From the NCBI GenBank assembly GCA_013044365.1, contig JABEUP010000069.1, positions 1-8,243 of the forward strand: a stretch of DNA of 8,243 nucleotides, in the 5' to 3' direction. The notes below the pieces were generated by a model. It did not search any database and was not told the origin of the DNA. It saw only the letters and a program-made list of their open reading frames with translations. Positions 1 to 5,790 of the stretch are shown here, piece by piece. Source of the DNA: Acidimicrobiaceae bacterium (lineage in GTDB: Bacteria > Actinomycetota > Acidimicrobiia > Acidimicrobiales > Acidimicrobiaceae). A program made the position numbers and the translations under genes. Within the stretch, counting starts at the first letter, position 1. Every line of letters begins with the position of its first letter.

Positions 1-2763
1 ATCATTGACGACATTCAGGAGTTCAAAGTTCAATCGCACAACGACAGCTCGGCCTTCGGAGGATCACTGGGAGGCATCATCAACGTTGTAACTCGAGGTG
101 GCACACAGAACTATCATGGGGATGTGTGGGAGTTTCTGAGAAATAGCGCATTTGACGCGAGAAATACCTTTAATACTTCAGTGACTCCCTACAAGCAGAA
201 TCAGTTCGGCGGCGCTGGAGGCGGCCCGCTATTTCCGAAGTTCCTGCAGAGGGGCAAGGCACCTAAATCGTTTGTATTTGCAGCGTATGAAGGATTCCGT
301 GCCACACGATCAGCAGAACTTGTAGAGGTAATTCCGACACAAGCGGAACTATCAGGCGACTTCAGCGCCGATGCAAATCCGATTTACAATCCATTTACAA
401 CTCGTCCTGACCCCAATAACCCCGGGCAATACTTGCGAGATCCGTTCCCGTCCAACCAGATCCCGTCCTCACTCATTAACCAAGACCTAATCAAATACGC
501 GAAGCTTTTCTATCCAACCACTTCACAGGTGGCGCAGAACGGGTTCAACTTTACAGACGCCACACCTAACGTCACCAACAGTAACAGCTTCTCAATGCGA
601 GCTGACCAGCAATTCACGAATCAACTAACAGCGTGGTTTCGGTTTGCGCAATTCAATGAACCATCCAGCAGTGCCACGGGAATTCCTTCCGTTATCAATT
701 CAAACACGCAGAAGGGGGATAATTTTGGTGGCTCTGCAACCTGGTCCTCTTCGACCGGAAGCAAAATCATTTCGGGGCGCTTTGGTAGAACTGAGTCTTG
801 GGCTCTAACGCAAAACGTGTTCCCTGGGAGCTTGACAAATGCGTGGCAGACGGGAGGCTTCAATTCCCTGTACGCAACGGGATACCAGGGTGGTAGAACC
901 TTTAATCCAGGACAGAACATCAGCGGATATGCGGGCCTTCCCGAAGGCAACTATCAGGGGAATGAAATCGCAAATATTTGGGAGGGTGCGGCTGATGTAA
1001 CTATATTAAGAGGGAGACATACCTTCCAGATGGGTTTTGACTTAAATACGAACGATAACAATCAACCGATCCTCTTCGTCAATCAGAACTATGGATCGTA
1101 TCAAACATCCAACTTGGAGAGCAGCGCTGCTACTGGAAATGCGTTCGCATCCTATATGCTTGGGCTACCCAATGCGGTCAATCGACGCAACGTCGCCATT
1201 ACGACACACGGGGGCTGGGAAGACGGGTTCTATTTCCAGGATCAGTGGAAGGCAACTAGCAAGCTGCAAATCAATGCAGGCTTGCGGTACGATGTAACGT
1301 TTTGGCCTATTTACGGATCCCTGACGCAAGGGAATCAGTTTGTAGGTGACACGGATCTTGATACAGGACAGTATATTCTTGCACGGGTTCCTCCAGCCTG
1401 CTCAACCGGTGCCTCTCCCTGTATCCCCACTACGGACGGTTCCCTTCCGGCCAATGTCGTGGTCACACCATCTGGGAATGGATCTATTATTCACAACACA
1501 TTCGATAACTGGCAACCGAGACTTGGAGTCACGTATGAGGTCAAGCCGGGGACTGTGGTTCGTGCTAGCGGCGGACGCTTCTTCGACAACTGGGCTGCAA
1601 TCCAGCAGTTGGCTACCAATTATCAAGGGAATTGGCCTGATACGAACTTCCTCTTGAAAAATAATCTGAACAACACAATTCCCGATCCGTCAACGGGGCA
1701 AAATCCTCTTGGCCTCGGAGGCGCCGGCTCACAGATCCTCCCGGCACCGACGCCGTTTAACCAAGTGAATTGGATGATTGATCCATATTACAAAAATGCG
1801 TATTCCATCCAATGGAATTTTGGACTTGAGCAGGCGATAGGCAGTGATACCGTGCTTGAGGCTGACTATGTAGGATCGCACAGCAGCCGTCTTGACTCGG
1901 GCTCGTATCGAAACACTGCTCTCTATCCAGGGCCGGGGCCGATTACTACCTATGACAACCAAGGAAACCTGACTGCCCTAGGTACTCGCCAGCCGTTCCC
2001 GTACATTACCCCAACCTACTACGACAAGAGTGTCGCAAACTCTAACTACAATTCATTTCAGTTCAAGGCACGATCACGAATCGGCACGAAGCTGACGTTG
2101 CTCGGATCGTATACATGGTCAAAAACTATCGACCTAGGATGCGATGGGTTCTTCGGTTCAGAGGGCTGTAGCGTCCAGAATCCATATAATCTGCGGGCGG
2201 ATCGAAGCGTTGCGGGGTTTGATATTCCACAAAACCTGAGTGTGAGTTACGTTTATCAGCTTCCGATAGGCCAAGGTCAAGCACTGAATGTATCGAACAG
2301 GGTTCTTGACGAGATGATTGGCGAGTGGATCTTTAGTGGGATCTTTACAGCCCGCTCGGGCCAACCCTTTAACAACAATGCAACAGGAGATATCCCAAAC
2401 ACGGGCAACGTCGTAGAGAGAGCGGATAGATCAGCAGGCTGTAGCCCGTACACCAGTAGCAAGGGACGGAGCTACGTGAATGTCGGATGCTTCATTACTC
2501 CCTCACCCTTTACTTTTGGCACCGAAGGTAGAAATGACCTACGATCGCCTAGAGTGATAAATCTTGACCTATCCTTGATGAAGGACTTCCCGCTTGGAGC
2601 AGAGGCTCGAAAGCTAGAATTTCGAGCAGATTTTTTCAATGCTCCGAACCATCAATCATTGGGAGTACCTGACACGACTCTGACTGATACGACTTTTGGC
2701 CAGATCTTGTCTACCGCTCAAACAGAGCGAGAGATTCAGTTCGCGCTGAAAATAATTTTCTGA
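1..2763 (+). CDS. TonB-dependent outer-membrane receptor, Oar-like (5' end missing)
   Basis: This is the C-terminal 920 residues of an outer-membrane receptor that would import a ligand (often a glycan or chelate) using TonB energy. The reading frame is open from base 1, so the gene starts before the window; the first internal ATG at 124 is not the real start because the plug motif lies upstream of it. Seen: the end of the plug domain (IQEFKVQ, then GGSLGGIINVVTRGG at about residues 20-35), the YHG..WEFLRN..FDARN motif that opens the barrel, FAAYEGFR, many alternating beta-barrel strands, and a terminal strand ending REIQFALKIIF with the C-terminal Phe typical of outer-membrane proteins. Family members are usually 1,100-1,200 residues, so about 200-250 residues (signal peptide, carboxypeptidase-regulatory-like domain, plug start) are missing. 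Three close Cys pairs (visible codons 467/474, 714/723, 814/830) may be disulfides in surface loops. The substrate cannot be read from the sequence. Confidence 0.93.
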   Translation: MIDDIQEFKVQSHNDSSAFGGSLGGIINVVTRGGTQNYHGDVWEFLRNSAFDARNTFNTSVTPYKQNQFGGAGGGPLFPKFLQRGKAPKSFVFAAYEGFRATRSAELVEVIPTQAELSGDFSADANPIYNPFTTRPDPNNPGQYLRDPFPSNQIPSSLINQDLIKYAKLFYPTTSQVAQNGFNFTDATPNVTNSNSFSMRADQQFTNQLTAWFRFAQFNEPSSSATGIPSVINSNTQKGDNFGGSATWSSSTGSKIISGRFGRTESWALTQNVFPGSLTNAWQTGGFNSLYATGYQGGRTFNPGQNISGYAGLPEGNYQGNEIANIWEGAADVTILRGRHTFQMGFDLNTNDNNQPILFVNQNYGSYQTSNLESSAATGNAFASYMLGLPNAVNRRNVAITTHGGWEDGFYFQDQWKATSKLQINAGLRYDVTFWPIYGSLTQGNQFVGDTDLDTGQYILARVPPACSTGASPCIPTTDGSLPANVVVTPSGNGSIIHNTFDNWQPRLGVTYEVKPGTVVRASGGRFFDNWAAIQQLATNYQGNWPDTNFLLKNNLNNTIPDPSTGQNPLGLGGAGSQILPAPTPFNQVNWMIDPYYKNAYSIQWNFGLEQAIGSDTVLEADYVGSHSSRLDSGSYRNTALYPGPGPITTYDNQGNLTALGTRQPFPYITPTYYDKSVANSNYNSFQFKARSRIGTKLTLLGSYTWSKTIDLGCDGFFGSEGCSVQNPYNLRADRSVAGFDIPQNLSVSYVYQLPIGQGQALNVSNRVLDEMIGEWIFSGIFTARSGQPFNNNATGDIPNTGNVVERADRSAGCSPYTSSKGRSYVNVGCFITPSPFTFGTEGRNDLRSPRVINLDLSLMKDFPLGAEARKLEFRADFFNAPNHQSLGVPDTTLTDTTFGQILSTAQTEREIQFALKIIF

Positions 2764-2775
2764 CGAAATACCCAA

Positions 2776-2814
2776 GGGCAGCGGGGCCATGCACAAGTTA
2801 TTGCCCCGCTGCTT
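2776..2814 (+). terminator. Probable Rho-independent terminator after the receptor gene
   Basis: A perfect 10-bp inverted repeat, GCAGCGGGGC (2778-2787) with GCCCCGCTGC (2803-2812), encloses a 15-base loop. It can be extended by two G-T wobble pairs. It starts 12-14 bases after the receptor stop codon, the expected place for a terminator. The T tract is weak (CTTGTTGG), so termination may be partial or may need help; that part is inference. Confidence 0.65.
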
Positions 2815-2895
2815 GTTGGCGGCAGAGTTGCGACGCAGACGCCGCACGTTCGAGGTGAAGCCGATTGCGAAGGCATGTTCAATGAATGGCGGGAT

Positions 2896-2953
2896 GGTGT
2901 GTAGGTCTGCAGGGGTTTAGAGTCGCCTATCGGGGATCGGTAAACCCCACACC
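2896..2953. repeat. Interrupted inverted repeat (hairpin) in the gap
   Basis: GGGGTTTA (2912-2919) pairs perfectly with TAAACCCC (2941-2948). The outer GGTGT (2896-2900) pairs with ACACC (2949-2953) if 11 bases on the left arm (2901-2911) are bulged out. The apical segment of 21 bases is GC-rich. It lies too far from the receptor stop codon to be its main terminator. Whether it forms in RNA or DNA is unknown. Confidence 0.55.
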
Positions 2954-3056
2954 TTCAGGCGGCGGTAGCACTTGTTCTTGCCCTTTAGCTGTCTTTAGGC
3001 CACGAGGGACGGAGTAAGCACAAAGGCGTTCAAAGCAACAAAGCTGAAGCAGCAAT

Positions 3057-3124
3057 ATCGGACGCATGGCCGATCAATCCGGCTTTCAGCCGTAACACCG
3101 AAGCCACCGGCTGTTAGCCGGTGG
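3057..3124. repeat. Three consecutive hairpins, two sharing a CGGCT/AGCCG stem core
   Basis: Hairpin 1 is ATCGG (3057-3061) with CCGAT (3070-3074). Hairpin 2 is CGGCT (3080-3084) with AGCCG (3088-3092) around a TTC loop. Hairpin 3 is a perfect 9-bp stem, CCACCGGCT (3104-3112) with AGCCGGTGG (3116-3124), around a GTT loop. Hairpins 2 and 3 share the same stem core and loop size. There is no T tract directly after hairpin 3, so this is not a standard terminator. REP-like palindromes, an end of a hairpin-bounded mobile element, or a structured leader RNA of the beta-helix gene are possible. Confidence 0.6.
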
Positions 3125-3275
3125 TCCGTTCACAGTAATTTGCGAGGCGCTGGCTCGTAGGCAGTGGATGGCGCATATATGAAGGCCGTGTTTTTCCTTT
3201 TTCGTTGTCTACGGCTTTCCAAATAGTACGTATTCATTCCGCATGGTCTACCGTAGTGGAATTTGTGGATGAGAT

Positions 3276-3281
3276 AGGAGG
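3276..3281 (+). promoter_or_regulatory. Ribosome binding site of the beta-helix gene
   Basis: AGGAGG lies six bases before the ATG at 3288. It is a near-perfect Shine-Dalgarno sequence and fixes the start of the downstream gene, which also places a signal peptide directly at the N-terminus. Confidence 0.85.
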
Positions 3282-3287
3282 AAGTCC

Positions 3288-5621
3288 ATGCGCCCGACAC
3301 GCCGTACTTTACTTTCTTATCTTGCGGCCCTTGGACCAGTCGCCAATTCACCCTTACTTGGCGCCCTGAGTGCGGTGGTTCATGGCGGGATCGAGAACAT
3401 CGATGATGTTGAGTGTGATCGCCAGATCAGTGATGAGCATTTGCTTCACTCATCTGGAGGCATCGAGATCTATGTCGCTGGAGACGGAAATGACAGGAAC
3501 CCAGGGACAAAGGTACGGCCTCTGGCCAGCCTGACAAGAGCGCGTGAGTTGGTTCGGTTGCTGAAGGAAAAGACTCATACCGCTATTAATGTATGGGTTC
3601 GCCAAGGCACCTATTACCTGCCAGAGCCCTTGGTCTTCGAGCTTCCCGACTCAGGATTTCCCGACACTCCCGTCACCTACGCACCCTATCCGGGGGAACA
3701 GGTTACGTTGAGTGGGGGCCGGGAATTGGATTGCAATTGGGAGCCTTACAAAGATGGCATCATGATGTGTGCATTGCCGAAGGAAAAGGGCAGGCAGGAA
3801 CCCTTCACGCAGTTGTTCATTGACGGAAAACGTCAGATCAGAGCTCGGTTTCCGAGCTATGACACAAACGACCCTTTGGTCTGGGGGAGCGGATATATAG
3901 ACGTGGCTGCGGCAGCCGAACCATGGCCGCCAACCCAGTTTCACTTTGACCCTGCGACATTTACGAAAAAGCGGTGGTCAAGACCCGAGAAGGCTGTAGT
4001 ACAGATGTTTCCTCTGGACTACTGGGGATCCTTGCAGTGGCAGGTCAAGGATGTCGACTGGGATGCCCATGTCGTGAAATTGGGCTGGGGCGGCTTCCAA
4101 GTCAATGCTCTTGAATTTGGCATAGCAGCTACGGGATTGGGCAAGAGCAAGCTCTATGCCGCGGATTCTCAAGGTGAAACCTTCCATTCGAGATTCTATA
4201 TCGAAAATGTCTTCGAGGAGCTCGATTCGCCCGGCGAGTGGTATCTCGATTCGGAAAATGGAATTCTTTACTACATGCCTGCCCCCGGCGTGGACCTTCG
4301 CCATGCGAAAGTCGAGGTGCCAGCATTGGAACGGGTAATCGAGTTCCGCGGTTCTCAGCAATATCCCGTTAGGCACATTCGAATATCAGGCTTCAGGATT
4401 GCCCATGCCACGAGCACCTTCCTAAAGCAGTATGAGGCTCCGTCGCGGGGAGATTGGACAATCCATCGGGGCGGAGCTGTCTTCATGGACGGAGCGGAAG
4501 ATTGCAGCGTGGAGAAGTGTTTCGTCGATGCCGTTGGCGGAAACGGCATATTCATCAACAACCACAACCGGAGGGTTAGAGTTTCCGGCAATAAAATTAC
4601 GGAAGCAGGCGATAGTGCAGTCTGTTTGGTTGGGTCTGAGAGTCAGATACAAGGCACCAACCATCCGGTACCTACTGAAAACCTGATTTCAAACAACCTC
4701 ATTCACGATTGTGGAGTCTTTGGCAAGCAGATCGCCGGGGTATTCATGTCGGTTGCTCTGCGGAATACTATTAGCCACAACCTGATCTACAACCTGCCGC
4801 GGGCGGGCATTTGCCTAAATGACGGATGGGGCGGAGGCCACGTCATTGAATTTAATGAAATTCACGACACAGTCAGAGAAACAACTGACCATGGACCCTT
4901 CAATTCTTGGGGGAGGGGAAGGTTTTGGTGTTTTGGGCAAAACCATGGACCCTTTTCGCACGCTTCGGGTTATCACGAAAATGAAGAAGGCTATACCTTT
5001 TACTATCCCGAGGAGGACGGATACATCACCGAGATTAGGAACAACTATTTTCACGAGGACCCATTGAAGAGTATGCATGGTTTGGATTTTGATGATGGGT
5101 CTTCGCATTATCATATTCACAACAATCTCTGTGTCGGTCTAAGTATCACGCAGAGCCCTGGTGACTATAGGACTGTAGAGAATAACATTTTTATTGATCC
5201 CAGCTCCCCGCCGGCTTTCTGGAACTGCTATGAACGAAACCATGATCGGTTCAATCGCAACATTATAGTGATCCGCAAGAAAACGGCGAACGAGTCAGGG
5301 AGCTTCTATAAGATACGGGGAGCGCCAATCCAGGGGCGCTTTGTGGAAGAGATGGATTACAACTTGTTCTTCACTGATGCCGGCCAGTTCTCCGCTGAGT
5401 ACCACCAACGAGACGACCACGCGACTGAATGCTCTCTTGAACAATGGCAAGCGCTCGGTTACGACCAGCATTCACTCCTGGCTGATCCCATGTTTGTGGA
5501 CGCGGTCAAGAGCGATTTTAGAGTCAAAGCTGAATCGCCAGCGCTCAAATTAGGATTTAAGAACTTCGACGTGTCCGAGGTTGGTCTATTGTCTGATTTT
5601 CCCAAACATTTCGCCAGTTGA
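3288..5621 (+). CDS. Exported right-handed parallel beta-helix protein, GH141/GH120-like glycoside hydrolase
   Basis: A complete 777-residue protein. The N-terminus has T4-R5-R6-T-L-L-S followed by a hydrophobic stretch to about residue 30, which fits a Tat signal. Residues 60-145 carry the opening module of beta-helix glycosidases (IYVAGDGNDRNPGTK, then WVRQGTYYL, TYAPYPGEQVTLSGG); QLFIDGKRQIRARFP follows at 175-189. From about 340 to 640 there are beta-helix rungs with Asn-rich turns (NNLIHD, HNLIYN, FNEIHD, NNYFHED, NNIFIDP). Conserved acidic motifs are DHGPFNSWGRGRFW (D534-W547) and HGLDFDDGSS (597-606); D534 and D600/D602/D603 are candidate catalytic acids by analogy with GH141/GH120. 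The end (DPMFVD.VKSDFRVK, SPALKLGF.NFD at 732-761) is the usual family closure. GH141 members are known as alpha-L-fucosidases and xylanases, so a plant-type glycan substrate is plausible but unproven. An uncharacterised hydrolase or a lyase fold relative is the alternative. The next gene follows after 169 bases. Confidence 0.85.
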   Translation: MRPTRRTLLSYLAALGPVANSPLLGALSAVVHGGIENIDDVECDRQISDEHLLHSSGGIEIYVAGDGNDRNPGTKVRPLASLTRARELVRLLKEKTHTAINVWVRQGTYYLPEPLVFELPDSGFPDTPVTYAPYPGEQVTLSGGRELDCNWEPYKDGIMMCALPKEKGRQEPFTQLFIDGKRQIRARFPSYDTNDPLVWGSGYIDVAAAAEPWPPTQFHFDPATFTKKRWSRPEKAVVQMFPLDYWGSLQWQVKDVDWDAHVVKLGWGGFQVNALEFGIAATGLGKSKLYAADSQGETFHSRFYIENVFEELDSPGEWYLDSENGILYYMPAPGVDLRHAKVEVPALERVIEFRGSQQYPVRHIRISGFRIAHATSTFLKQYEAPSRGDWTIHRGGAVFMDGAEDCSVEKCFVDAVGGNGIFINNHNRRVRVSGNKITEAGDSAVCLVGSESQIQGTNHPVPTENLISNNLIHDCGVFGKQIAGVFMSVALRNTISHNLIYNLPRAGICLNDGWGGGHVIEFNEIHDTVRETTDHGPFNSWGRGRFWCFGQNHGPFSHASGYHENEEGYTFYYPEEDGYITEIRNNYFHEDPLKSMHGLDFDDGSSHYHIHNNLCVGLSITQSPGDYRTVENNIFIDPSSPPAFWNCYERNHDRFNRNIIVIRKKTANESGSFYKIRGAPIQGRFVEEMDYNLFFTDAGQFSAEYHQRDDHATECSLEQWQALGYDQHSLLADPMFVDAVKSDFRVKAESPALKLGFKNFDVSEVGLLSDFPKHFAS

Positions 5622-5777
5622 GCAGTGACCGCGCCTATCGTCATCCGCAACGCTTATCGAGTGAATGACCGGAACCATGAGGGAAGATCAGGGTAATGTG
5701 GGGGGATGACTGAGTGTGACCGGGGTGCCTGCTAGCGTAGGTTCCATAAGGCCTCCAATTTGATCTGATGTTTACTC

Positions 5778-5782
5778 GAGGT
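5778..5782 (+). promoter_or_regulatory. Ribosome binding site of the propeller/Sel1 gene
   Basis: GAGGT lies eight bases before the ATG at 5791. An in-frame stop at 5761-5763 and the absence of any other start codon between it and 5791 make 5791 the only supported start upstream of the signal sequence. Confidence 0.65.
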
Positions 5783-5790
5783 ATGAGCGC

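Larger units (their letters stand above)
2764..3287. other. Intergenic region with hairpins, no convincing gene
   Basis: This 524-base gap holds the terminator near its left end, an interrupted inverted repeat at 2896-2953, three successive hairpins at 3057-3124, a T-rich stretch around 3191-3203, and the ribosome binding site of the next gene at its right end. A promoter for the beta-helix gene must lie here if the terminator works; TTGTCT at 3205-3210 followed 16 bases later by TACGTA is the best sigma-70-like pair I see, but the match is poor and I do not call it. The only notable open frame is a 46-codon minus-strand one at 2927-3067, without a Shine-Dalgarno sequence and not recognisable. 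The region could be a decayed mobile or dispersed repeat, or a long 5' leader of the next gene. Confidence 0.6.

Noticed and set aside
3001..3130. Resemblance to a cyclic-di-GMP (GEMM) or other riboswitch upstream of the beta-helix gene
   Set aside because: GACGCATGGCC only loosely recalls the GACGCAAAGCC core, and the paired GCAAA element with a tetraloop/receptor arrangement is not found. The hairpin triplet is reported instead without a riboswitch name.
3205..3232. Sigma-70-like promoter TTGTCT-16-TACGTA before the beta-helix gene
   Set aside because: The -10 box lacks the conserved final T and the pair was found by looking for it in an AT-richer stretch; not strong enough to list as a feature.
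3130..3351. 73-codon minus-strand open frame across the start of the beta-helix gene
   Set aside because: It overlaps the strong ribosome binding site and signal peptide of the + strand gene, has no recognisable protein features, and fits chance.
3978..4376. 132-codon minus-strand open frame inside the beta-helix gene
   Set aside because: Entirely antisense to well-supported coding sequence, with no family resemblance or ribosome binding site seen.
5720..5765. Possible terminator hairpin between the beta-helix and propeller genes
   Set aside because: Only a four-base GCCT/AGGC stem around a large loop and no T tract; too weak to call, so co-transcription stays possible.
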